Of a DNA stretch of 34,637 nucleotides, positions 1-4,717 are shown one piece after another. Both the position numbers and the translations under genes were made by a program. Numbering within the stretch: position 1 is the first letter of the stretch; every line of letters begins with the position of its first letter. The DNA is from a virus: positions 1 to 34,637 of IMG/VR virus record IMGVR_UViG_3300021091_000224. One strand, 5' to 3'. A model generated the notes under the pieces. That model was not told the DNA's origin and ran no database searches. It worked only from the letters and a program-made list of their open reading frames with translations.

Positions 1-105
1 CACAATCGGGTGGATAGCTTGCCATAGTGCTAGGCACTCATGGAATCCTAGGGTAATGTCACCCTTGCCAGCGTGGAGCAGAATTTCCCTTTGTTGGGGC
101 GTGAT
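1..105. repeat. terminal direct repeat, left copy
   Basis: These 105 bases recur at 34533-34637 with four substitutions, at positions 40, 46, 51 and 55. The repeat lies inside a coding sequence that reads through the join, so the simplest reading is a circular or circularly permuted genome with an assembly overlap. The mismatches suggest that two strain variants were sampled. A true fixed terminal repeat would normally be identical in its two copies. Confidence 0.9.
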
Positions 106-147
106 TTTGCGCCTGAAATCCCTAGTATCTGTACGCGGTCGGGCCAT
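1..147 (-). CDS. small DNA-binding-type regulator, N-terminal part (gene crosses the genome join)
   Basis: Reading starts at ATG 147 and runs off the window at base 1 after 49 codons. It continues in frame in the other copy to TAA at 34415, giving an 88-aa protein. The N-terminus is basic (MARPRTDTRDFRRK). The following segment, QQREILLHAGKGDITLGF, resembles small phage and plasmid regulators of the ribbon-helix-helix type; that assignment is an inference from look and size. No clear ribosome binding site precedes the ATG. The gene sits next to a regulatory region containing CCCTATTAGGG, the core of the 34.2 kb repeat array, so it is a candidate binder of that motif. Three of the four differences between the two terminal copies fall at third codon positions, which supports real coding. 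Confidence 0.7.
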   Translation of the reverse strand, partial: MARPRTDTRDFRRKITPQQREILLHAGKGDITLGFHECLALWQAIHPIV

Positions 148-240
148 GTAAATAGTCGCTGACTTAAGGGTTATCCCTATTAGGGTTTAAGTAGGGTTTT
201 CACCTATTCTACAGCGTGTAGTTAGCTATACAATACATCC
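148..240. promoter_or_regulatory. divergent regulatory region between the 88-aa regulator and the 241-1632 operon
   Basis: The minus strand shows a plausible sigma-70 promoter for the 88-aa gene: TTGTAT at 233-228, a 16-base spacer and TAGAAT at 211-206. Its -35 overlaps the -10-like element of the plus-strand promoter (TACAAT 229-234), so the two promoters probably exclude each other. Between the minus -10 and ATG 147 lies a cluster of AGGG/CCCT motifs at 165-200. It includes CCCTATTAGGG at 175-185, the same core as the array at 34227-34400. This suggests autoregulation through that motif. All of this is prediction from sequence. Confidence 0.5.
215..240 (+). promoter_or_regulatory. promoter P1 with operator-like site O4
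   Basis: The block TAGTTAGCTATACAAT at 219-234 is repeated exactly on the minus strand in front of TerS (33852-33837). Bases 215-232 read CGTGTAG-TTAG-CTATACA, a weaker match to the 18-bp dyad TGTTYAG-N4-CTAYACA seen around cro. The -10-like TACAAT ends at 234 and an ATG follows after exactly six bases, at 241. No good -35 is visible. Confidence 0.5.
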
Positions 241-288
241 ATGCCGCACAGCAACATGCATAGCGGTCTGATCGGAGAGCTAAAATGA
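241..288 (+). CDS. possible leaderless 15-aa leader peptide
   Basis: ATG 241 lies six bases after the TACAAT element, where transcription would be expected to begin, so translation would be leaderless. The frame encodes MPHSNMHSGLIGELK, and its TGA (286-288) overlaps the ATG of the next gene (285) as ATGA. That overlap is the main argument for a coupling role. It could also be chance, because 15 codons carry little statistical weight. Confidence 0.35.
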   Translation: MPHSNMHSGLIGELK

Positions 289-497
289 AAGTCAATACAT
301 CAGAAGTCAAGCGCAGCCCCTGGGCCAAAGAGGTGACCGTTAGCCGCACACAAAATGGCCGTTGGATCATTGACCGGGTTACCAACAAAACAATTTTGCC
401 CGCCAAAACCTTTGCCTGTTGGCAACACGCAGAATGGACGGGCAACGCGTGGGCCAATCAAGCGTTAGAACAGGCCCTATCCCAGGAAAGCACTTAA
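285..497 (+). CDS. hypothetical protein, 70 aa
   Basis: I do not recognise this protein. It is a small basic soluble polypeptide with several Trp residues and no membrane segment, signal peptide or metal motif. GGAGAG at about 274-279 gives a usable ribosome binding site, and the ATG overlaps the stop of a 15-codon leader frame. It is the first substantial gene of the plus-strand cassette ending at the terminator at 1637. By position it is an early accessory gene, perhaps acting on the host; that is inference only. Confidence 0.6.
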   Translation: MKVNTSEVKRSPWAKEVTVSRTQNGRWIIDRVTNKTILPAKTFACWQHAEWTGNAWANQALEQALSQEST

Positions 498-580
498 CAA
501 TCCAGCCTGTAGCATCTCTCCGGGTGCTATGGGCTGCACTGTCGCACGTTCGCCCTTCGGGGACTATTTAGGAGGTTTTC

Positions 581-979
581 ATGTCAGACGTTATCAACTC
601 GCTTCCAGTTCGGATTGTGTATTGCGGGGAAACTAGGCGCGATGATTGGCAATGTGACCAGTGGAGAGTAGAGATTTCCACCAATGCCGGATTCTGGTCT
701 ACAGACTATTTCACTGGTCTAGGACTGCGCCATAAGATCCGGAAAACGCCTGTAAAGCCCTCGGTCCTTGGCATCATGGAAAGCCTGTTTTTAGATGCAG
801 GCGCTGCCGAATTGAATTTTTCTGATTGGTGCGCTGAATACGGCTATTCAGACGATTCAATCTCTGCCCTTAACACCTATAAAAAATGTCTGAATACAGC
901 TACAGCACTTCGCAAACACTTTAGCCCTGATGTGCGAGAAGCCATCCGCGCTGAAATCGAGAAGGCTAATCATGCGTGA
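581..979 (+). CDS. hypothetical phage protein, 132 aa
   Basis: An AGGAGG at 570-575 sits five bases before ATG 581, the best ribosome binding site in this cassette. The protein is soluble and looks like the conserved small hypothetical proteins of proteobacterial phages. Its N-terminal half (VRIVYCGETRRDDWQCDQW onwards) is beta-rich, and the second half is helical with a charged C-terminus. No catalytic motif is recognisable. Its last codons overlap the start of a 31-aa membrane peptide (ATG 972). The 83 bases upstream contain a weak hairpin (TAGCA/TGCTA) and a CCC-TTCG-GGG stem without a T tract. Confidence 0.75.
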   Translation: MSDVINSLPVRIVYCGETRRDDWQCDQWRVEISTNAGFWSTDYFTGLGLRHKIRKTPVKPSVLGIMESLFLDAGAAELNFSDWCAEYGYSDDSISALNTYKKCLNTATALRKHFSPDVREAIRAEIEKANHA

Positions 980-1067
980 GCAATTCCTCGACCTAGCCCT
1001 TGCAATCATCCTGGGGCTTGCACTTGCAACCCTGGCCCTGGCGTATTTTGACGTACTTTGGAGCTGA
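972..1067 (+). CDS. 31-aa single-span membrane peptide
   Basis: ATG 972 overlaps the TGA of the preceding gene (977-979), and the frame runs 31 codons to TGA 1065-1067. Residues 6-24 form one continuous hydrophobic helix rich in Leu and Ala, flanked by MREQF and DVLWS, which is the profile of a single transmembrane segment. The next gene starts four bases after its stop, so it fits the tightly packed operon. A membrane-acting early peptide is plausible. No family is recognised. Confidence 0.55.
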   Translation: MREQFLDLALAIILGLALATLALAYFDVLWS

Positions 1068-1071
1068 AACC

Positions 1072-1359
1072 ATGCAATCATTTTTCGAGCTTACTTATGA
1101 GCAGCGCTTTAAAGTTTACGATGCAATCAAAGCCCTCGGATGCCAAACCTACGACGGCGGTGGCTCTGGCCTGCTTTCGGTTGCTGTTGCAAAGGGAAAA
1201 TTTGGGGCTTTGATGCAAGCCTTAGATTTTCTTGGACTGAAACACCAGGATTTGTACAAATTCCCTCTTGGAACTGATAAGCCACCGTGCGAATTGCGTC
1301 ATGAGTCATACGGTCAACCCGACAGTTGCTGGCTTGTTGCAACCTTTAGGCCATACTAA
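1072..1359 (+). CDS. hypothetical protein, 95 aa
   Basis: ATG 1072 is chosen over a longer upstream frame because it follows the 31-aa peptide's stop by four bases, with GGAGC close upstream. The protein begins MQSFFELTYEQRFKVYDAIK and contains a Gly-rich turn (TYDGGGSG) followed by a helical segment. It has no transmembrane segment or known motif, and I do not recognise the family. It is the middle gene of the early plus-strand cassette, with one base separating its stop from the next ATG. Confidence 0.65.
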   Translation: MQSFFELTYEQRFKVYDAIKALGCQTYDGGGSGLLSVAVAKGKFGALMQALDFLGLKHQDLYKFPLGTDKPPCELRHESYGQPDSCWLVATFRPY

Positions 1360-1360
1360 C

Positions 1361-1597
1361 ATGATGACAGAATATCAGCACCATATCGGACCCGGCCTAA
1401 CCCTGGTCTGCGAGATCGAATACGATCCCGGCGAACCCGCTAATCCAGACACAGAGTCGGGCACTTGTTGCCCTGAAACACCGGCTCGGGCTTTTTTCTG
1501 CTCTGCAACTCTGCTCGGCGTTGACGTAACCGATATCCTGGCCGATCACCTTAAAACCTACATTGAAGAGAGGGCGCTATGCTCTATGCAACCATAG
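1361..1597 (+). CDS. hypothetical protein, 78 aa
   Basis: ATG 1361 (or ATG 1364) follows the previous stop by one base, so the longer open frame beginning at 1268 is not needed. The protein is acidic and contains a Cys pair (GTCCPE) and another Cys nearby, but no clear zinc-finger spacing. The family is not recognised. It is the last gene of reasonable size before the terminator at 1637-1656. Confidence 0.6.
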   Translation: MMTEYQHHIGPGLTLVCEIEYDPGEPANPDTESGTCCPETPARAFFCSATLLGVDVTDILADHLKTYIEERALCSMQP

Positions 1598-1632
1598 CCC
1601 TGGTTCTCAGGGTTATCCTGGGGAAACGCTAA
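1579..1632 (+). CDS. possible 17-aa hydrophobic peptide
   Basis: ATG 1579 lies inside the end of the previous gene and encodes MLYATIALVLRVILGKR, a hydrophobic peptide with a basic C-terminus. Its TAA is five bases before the terminator stem. GAGAGGG about six bases upstream could bind ribosomes. The very short length makes this speculative. Confidence 0.25.
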   Translation: MLYATIALVLRVILGKR

Positions 1633-1636
1633 ATCT

Positions 1637-1660
1637 GGCCCTTCGGGGCCGTTTTTATTT
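1637..1660 (+). terminator. intrinsic terminator of the 241-1632 operon
   Basis: GGCCC (1637-1641), a TTCG tetraloop (1642-1645) and GGGCC (1646-1650) form a perfect stem, followed by GTTTTTATTT. It lies between the plus-strand cassette and the convergent minus-strand operon ending at 1685. On the minus strand no T tract follows, so it is expected to act mainly on plus-strand transcripts. A 12-base palindrome (TATTTGCAAATA, 1656-1667) directly follows. Confidence 0.85.
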
Positions 1661-1684
1661 GCAAATAGCGAATGAGCCAATCCG

Positions 1685-1942
1685 TCATGAGACTAATGCC
1701 CGTATTGTGTCGTTTAAAACCGACATCTCGTCTTTTTTCATTACATTCCAGATTCGGCGCTGGCCGTGAATCCCATTAAATGCGCCCTGGTGACAGTCCT
1801 TGCATAACGGGATGCATAAGTATTGCTGATGCTGCTCGATATGATGTGCGTCCGACGGTCCTGGCTGACCGCAAACCCCACAAGGAAGCTCTTTAACCCT
1901 TGCAAGATGCCTACGCTCGGCAGGGCTGGGCTTGTTGTGCAT
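1685..1942 (-). CDS. HNH-type endonuclease-like protein (DUF968/Ref-like), 85 aa
   Basis: The protein carries CGVC (C21, C24), DAHHIEQ (H33, H34) and CKDCH (C47, C50, H51), followed by GIHGQRRIW. This is the zinc-stabilised HNH layout of small phage recombination nucleases of the DUF968/Ref type. It probably nicks or cleaves DNA during recombination or packaging, which fits its place at the end of the operon with RusA and the replication-like gene. ATG 1942 lies inside the last 32 bases of the upstream gene. The HNH-type fold is reasonably sure; the exact subfamily is less so. Confidence 0.8.
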   Translation of the reverse strand: MHNKPSPAERRHLARVKELPCGVCGQPGPSDAHHIEQHQQYLCIPLCKDCHQGAFNGIHGQRRIWNVMKKDEMSVLNDTIRALVS

Positions 1943-2156
1943 GGTAGCTAATTTTCAGTTTTTCCTGACCGTCTGCCGGGAACAATTCCTCCGCCATCAC
2001 TGCGCGTCCCTCTACATCATAGGAAATGCGCCCGTACATATTGCGGCGAACCCTGCTGACCCGACCGACGAACGGCTCACCCTTGAACGGATAGACCGCC
2101 GTTAACTGACCTGGGTTTAGGTAGCATTTCTTCCAATCTGCTTTTTTGTGATTCAT
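1911..2156 (-). CDS. hypothetical protein, 81 aa
   Basis: ATG 2156 overlaps the stop of the RusA-like gene (ATGA), and the C-terminal 32 bases overlap the HNH gene. The protein is basic (MNHKKADWKKCYLNPGQ), followed by a beta-rich stretch around GRVSRVRRNMYGRISYDVEG that could be a small barrel domain. I do not recognise the family. Its position between RusA and HNH genes suggests a role in DNA metabolism, by context only. Confidence 0.65.
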   Translation of the reverse strand: MNHKKADWKKCYLNPGQLTAVYPFKGEPFVGRVSRVRRNMYGRISYDVEGRAVMAEELFPADGQEKLKISYHAQQAQPCRA

Positions 2157-2572
2157 GGCAATTCCTCTCTGACCATAATATCCACGCCAGGATTGTGGTC
2201 ATAGACCTTGGTTATGTGCAGTATCACGATTTGAGCATCGTCCAGGTAAACCACGCCATTCATCCCGTCCAAAACGCTTTTCCCAAGATTATCGGCATCG
2301 GCTCTTGGCCACTCAAGACCGTCTAAACAAGCCTGTATGCGCTTTTTAGGGTAGCTCTTAGGGATTGGTAGCCTGAAATATAGAAAAGCCGCTAGAGGCG
2401 TTTCTAGCGGTTCTCTAGTCATGGCCTGCTTTGCTGCTTCCCGCACCTGGGTTTCGTAGTCACTGGTTTTCTTGGGCGTGTACGTTCTTACGAAACCGCC
2501 AACCTTTGAGAATTTTGGCCTACCTTTTGGTATTGGGTTTATGTCCAGATGGATCGTGATCGAGAAGGTCAT
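2153..2572 (-). CDS. rusA: RusA family crossover-junction endodeoxyribonuclease
   Basis: RusA enzymes resolve Holliday junctions as homodimers, using clustered aspartates and a lysine. Here NPIPKGRPK (residues 12-20) matches the N-terminal basic strand. D92 and D94 in ADADNLGKS, K98, D102 and D111/D112 in YLDDAQI match the catalytic region of the family. The length (139 aa) is normal. The start ATG overlaps the upstream stop, and the gene lies in the early minus-strand operon. It probably works with the ERF/YqaJ recombination pair on the other strand to process recombination intermediates before packaging. Confidence 0.93.
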   Translation of the reverse strand: MTFSITIHLDINPIPKGRPKFSKVGGFVRTYTPKKTSDYETQVREAAKQAMTREPLETPLAAFLYFRLPIPKSYPKKRIQACLDGLEWPRADADNLGKSVLDGMNGVVYLDDAQIVILHITKVYDHNPGVDIMVREELP

Positions 2573-2841
2573 TTTTCTTTTGCCATCCAGTAAAGCAATT
2601 CTGTAGCGGCCTTTTTTCCTCGCCTCTTTTCAATGTCCCCAATAACGCCTTCCCACCAGCCTCGAGCTTGCATAGACCCCTGCTCCTTCGCTTTCGCTCT
2701 GTAGCGTCTGATCCACTCCCTGGCCTCGCATCTTTTCATATGCTCCAAGATCTCCGGTGAGAAATAGGGCTTTGTCAACGATTGCAGCGGGGTAGTGGAC
2801 TCCATCTCTGACTCGATTGAGGATTTTTTGGGCTTGGTCAT
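2569..2841 (-). CDS. conserved small phage protein with CEAREW motif, 90 aa
   Basis: The C-terminal two thirds (CEAREWIRRYR, then RGWWEGVIGDIEKRRGKKAA) look like a small helical family common next to replication genes in proteobacterial phages. The function is unknown. The stop overlaps the RusA start (ATGA). ATG 2841 gives the longest frame. ATG 2739, preceded by GGAGCAT, would give 56 aa and remove most of the overlap with the other-frame gene at 2848-2630. The N-terminal 34 residues are less convincing than the rest. Confidence 0.65.
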   Translation of the reverse strand: MTKPKKSSIESEMESTTPLQSLTKPYFSPEILEHMKRCEAREWIRRYRAKAKEQGSMQARGWWEGVIGDIEKRRGKKAATELLYWMAKEK

Positions 2842-2848
2842 GGGTCAT
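2630..2848 (-). CDS. overlapping small phage protein with TGDL motif, 72 aa
   Basis: ATG 2848 overlaps the stop of the replication-like gene (ATGA) and has GGAGGGG just upstream, a better start context than the neighbour at 2841. Its first 35 residues (MTHDQAQKILNRVRDG... ALFLTGDL) resemble a small phage family usually encoded just before CEAREW-type proteins. The frame then runs to 2630 entirely inside the other gene. Either the genes genuinely overlap in two frames, or an indel in the assembly has merged two adjacent genes. Confidence 0.45.
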   Translation of the reverse strand: MTHDQAQKILNRVRDGVHYPAAIVDKALFLTGDLGAYEKMRGQGVDQTLQSESEGAGVYASSRLVGRRYWGH

Positions 2849-3198
2849 GATCCCCTCCTGATCTGTTCAAGTCGATCCCGAATGTGTTCAGGCATTGCAA
2901 CCACTCCCGCCATCCGCTCGGCGTACTGCTCTGCCATCGTGACCTTTTTGGGGGCTTCTGGGATCTCCGCACCATCCCAGCGCTGCTGGTTCAAGTAAAC
3001 GAGCGGCGCAGGAATGTATGCCCCATTGCTGGTTAGCCACTGGTCGGTGGTTTTCATCCACTCGACATGCTTCAGAATCTGGTCAGCACAATGTTCGTAC
3101 AGACCTTTTTTCCACTTAGCTAGACAAGCTGACTTTGCTCCCTTCCTGGGAGACTTGGGCCATGCTGCCCAGAATCTGTCAAACCCTGACTCGAACAT
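2845..3198 (-). CDS. phage replication-protein-like (C-terminal O/DnaT-type domain)
   Basis: The motif FDRFWAAWPKSPRKGAKSA followed by a conserved Trp-Lys pair is typical of the C-terminal part of phage replisome organisers, which recruit the host helicase. At 117 aa the protein lacks the usual N-terminal winged-helix DNA-binding domain, so origin recognition may be separate. ATG 3198 is preferred because GGAG lies six bases upstream; ATGs at 3204, 3210 and 3225 are in frame. Its place downstream of a cro-like gene matches the lambda cro-O arrangement. The replication role is inferred from the family and position. Confidence 0.65.
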   Translation of the reverse strand: MFESGFDRFWAAWPKSPRKGAKSACLAKWKKGLYEHCADQILKHVEWMKTTDQWLTSNGAYIPAPLVYLNQQRWDGAEIPEAPKKVTMAEQYAERMAGVVAMPEHIRDRLEQIRRGS

Positions 3199-3526
3199 TG
3201 TCATCTCCATCAGTAGGTGCAGCATATTTTTCGTAAAAGTATTGGTCGTAGTTTTTCTCTTTCAATTTATCTTCAAAATACTCGTAAAGAACCACAAAGT
3301 GAGCGCCCTCAATGTACGGGTCTTTTCCTCCCCAACGCCATGCTTTCACAATCTCATCAGAGCTTAAGCTAACCCATTTTTTATCAGGTCTAGTCACTCT
3401 TTCAAGTAAAGCACCTTCAACTAGATCCATCTCTTCTATAAGATCGACCGACAAAAGAGATTGCTCTCTAATTTTGTGAAAAAACTTTAGCACCTCATAG
3501 ATACATTGCGTGTCATCCATCATCAT
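3179..3526 (-). CDS. hypothetical protein, 115 aa
   Basis: AGGAG lies directly upstream of three consecutive in-frame ATGs (MMMDDTQCIYE). The protein is acidic, helical in its first 50 residues and rich in aromatic residues later (AHFVVLYEYFEDKLKEKNY). No motif is recognised. The sequence is visibly more AT-rich than the flanking replication and recombination genes, which suggests separate acquisition. It is the first protein gene after the structured RNA at 3931-3862, in the position of lambda N/cII-type genes, but shows no similarity to them. Confidence 0.65.
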   Translation of the reverse strand: MMMDDTQCIYEVLKFFHKIREQSLLSVDLIEEMDLVEGALLERVTRPDKKWVSLSSDEIVKAWRWGGKDPYIEGAHFVVLYEYFEDKLKEKNYDQYFYEKYAAPTDGDDNVRVRV

Positions 3527-3861
3527 CTACTCCTGCTCCTCCAGAAAGAACAGCGGCAGGAGGGAGGTTCTCTTTTCGGTCTGTTCATGACTCCAGACCT
3601 AGCCGTGTCCACAAAATCACTTAATTTCACCCAAAGACCCCCCTACCCCAATGAAGGGATAAAGAGGGAAGGTGTTTCACCCCTGCTATGCAGGATCGTC
3701 ATGCTACGGATTCTCACCGTATGCCCCAGGCTTGACGATTCGACCAGCCCAACGGATTGTTCGGGAACTGCCCCCTAGCTTACGCATACCGTCTAACCCT
3801 TTTCTTCCACGCCCCCAGGCTGAGGTCTTACTGTCGTGTGGAGTACGGTTGCTGAGGAAAC
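3527..3861 (-). other. non-coding leader with several potential hairpins
   Basis: No convincing gene is present in these 335 bases, only a 27-codon minus-strand frame near 3784-3704. On the minus strand several stems can form: AATCGTCA pairing with TGACGAT around a TACGG/CCGTA hairpin (about 3741-3692), CCTGC-ATA-GCAGG (about 3693-3680), and GGTG/CACC (about 3681-3670). It lies between the strong terminator at 3862 and the gene starting at 3526. It may be a structured leader, an antitermination site, or a second RNA. No promoter is identified with confidence. Confidence 0.4.
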
Positions 3862-3931
3862 AAAAAAGCCGGTTACTGCTGCCCTCGGTAGGAACCCTTT
3901 TTAACCAAGGGCGAGAGCATGAGTAACCGGC
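3862..3931 (-). ncRNA. structured small RNA / intrinsic terminator, C4-antisense-like candidate
   Basis: On the minus strand a closing stem GCCGGTTACT (3931-3922) pairs perfectly with AGTAACCGGC (3877-3868) and is followed by six Ts (3867-3862). Inside it GCCCTTGGT (3912-3904) pairs with ACCGAGGGC (3889-3881) through one G-U wobble. An alternative inner hairpin, CCCTT/AAGGG, is also possible. A stem followed by a T tract makes this a strong terminator downstream of cro, like lambda tR1. The long closing stem with an inner hairpin is reminiscent of phage C4 antisense RNAs, but I cannot confirm that family from memory. Confidence 0.6.
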
Positions 3932-3988
3932 CTTCACTTGTCGCTTCCTACGGCAACAGTTGGCATTCTATGGATCTCTTTGGACTTG

Positions 3989-4147
3989 TCAAGTCCCCGC
4001 AAACCACTGGGGCTTTAAGACCATCAACTGATACAGGCGACCCTTCGGGATCTTATCCCACTGCGATACAGCACCCCTGGAGATGCCCAGCATCTTTGCC
4101 AAATTGCTCTGGCTGCCTGCCCTCTTGATCGCCTCTTCTTTGGTCAT
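3989..4147 (-). CDS. Cro-like repressor, 52 aa
   Basis: This short frame encodes a helix-turn-helix at residues 13-31 (QSNLAKMLGISRGAVSQW), followed by DKIPKGRLYQL. That is the Cro/YdaS-type signature in which a Cro-like protein binds operators as a dimer and represses early promoters. The length of 52 aa is at the small end for the family. It is divergent from the sigma-like gene at 4234, and the gap between them contains two copies of an 18-bp dyad, the expected operator arrangement. TACAAT (4159-4154) lies exactly six bases before the ATG and there is no ribosome binding site, so the mRNA is probably leaderless. No CI partner or integrase is visible. Confidence 0.8.
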   Translation of the reverse strand: MTKEEAIKRAGSQSNLAKMLGISRGAVSQWDKIPKGRLYQLMVLKPQWFAGT

Positions 4148-4153
4148 GTGGGC

Positions 4154-4184
4154 ATTGTAATACACCTGTTCAGTAATCTACACA
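4154..4184 (-). promoter_or_regulatory. early promoter for the cro-like operon with operator O1
   Basis: TACAAT at 4159-4154 is followed by six bases and then ATG 4147. O1 (4167-4184, plus-strand reading TGTTCAG-TAAT-CTACACA) covers the region where the -35 and spacer should be. Binding there would repress the operon, presumably by the Cro-like protein itself. The -35 hexamer is poor, as at the other phage promoters in this genome. Confidence 0.55.
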
Positions 4185-4207
4185 TTAGGGAAAGCACTAA
4201 TGCATCT

Positions 4208-4233
4208 TGTTTAGCATCCTATACACTATTGGC
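4208..4233 (+). promoter_or_regulatory. promoter P3 with operator O2
   Basis: O2 at 4208-4225 reads TGTTTAG-CATC-CTATACA, an 18-bp imperfect dyad whose half-sites match at six of seven positions. Its right half overlaps the -10-like TACACT (4222-4227). ATG 4234 follows after six bases, with no ribosome binding site. The element TTAGGGAAAG lies about 40 bases upstream (4185-4194), and the same ten bases occur at a similar distance before P4. Confidence 0.6.
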
Positions 4234-4698
4234 ATGGCAAAGACAGGAAAAGCATCCCCGCTCTACGGCAAACTGATGACCGCAGAGCTTCCAAGCGCAG
4301 TCAAAAAACTATGGTATTCCCGCGACGAGGAACTGCCAGAGTTGCCCAGGCATGGCTGGTCATTCGATCTGGTCACGGACATGGAATCAGTGGAGAACAG
4401 AGATCTGTTGTTCAAGATCCTGGAGGACTGCCCATTGACAGACCGCGAGATGCTGGCGATCAAACTGATCGAGCATGAAGGCTACACACTTGATGAAGCG
4501 GCCCAGGAACTTGATTGCGGCAAAGAACGCGCCCGTCAGATCCATATGAAAGCCCTCAGAAGACTTCGCACTCATCAAGTAAAGATCACAGGCCAGAAGT
4601 TGTGGGAACTGGAGTGCATTGTCCAGACCTGGAGAACCTGGAAGTGGTCAAGAGTTTCGCCGTGGCTTAGGGAAAGTACCTATTCCAATGGTGTTTAG
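4234..4698 (+). CDS. regulator with sigma-70 region-4-like helix-turn-helix, 154 aa
   Basis: Residues about 65-113 (CPLTDREMLAIKLIEHEGYT, then LDEAAQELDCGKERARQIH and MKALRRLR) closely match the HTH of sigma factor region 4, which normally reads the -35 element. There is no region 2, so it cannot act as a complete sigma factor; it is more likely an activator, repressor or sigma-appropriating protein. ATG 4234 is six bases after TACACT without a ribosome binding site, so leaderless translation is expected. The TAG stop lies inside operator O3, which controls the erf operon. It occupies the divergent position opposite cro where lambdoid phages carry cI. Confidence 0.7.
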   Translation: MAKTGKASPLYGKLMTAELPSAVKKLWYSRDEELPELPRHGWSFDLVTDMESVENRDLLFKILEDCPLTDREMLAIKLIEHEGYTLDEAAQELDCGKERARQIHMKALRRLRTHQVKITGQKLWELECIVQTWRTWKWSRVSPWLRESTYSNGV

Positions 4699-4717
4699 AA
4701 CGCTATACACTTTCCCC
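4692..4717 (+). promoter_or_regulatory. promoter P4 with operator O3, upstream of erf
   Basis: O3 at 4692-4709 reads TGTTTAG-AACG-CTATACA. It has both half-sites identical to O2 and a different 4-base spacer, as expected for a protein-binding dyad. TACACT (4706-4711) is followed by TTCCCC and then ATG 4718. The upstream ten-base block TTAGGGAAAG (4667-4676) is shared with P3. The site overlaps the 3' end of the sigma-like gene, giving the recombination genes their own repressible promoter. Confidence 0.6.

Noticed and set aside
3670-3860. Group I intron or ribozyme in the early leader
   Set aside because: The stems are short, and I could not find the conserved core elements of group I, hammerhead or twister ribozymes.
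3704-3937. Minus-strand 77-aa open frame across the structured RNA
   Set aside because: It runs straight through the terminator stem and T tract at 3862-3931. RNA structure explains the sequence better than coding.
3919-4128. Plus-strand 69-aa open frame opposite the cro-like gene
   Set aside because: The opposite strand encodes a clear helix-turn-helix repressor with an operator-containing promoter. The plus frame shows no family features.
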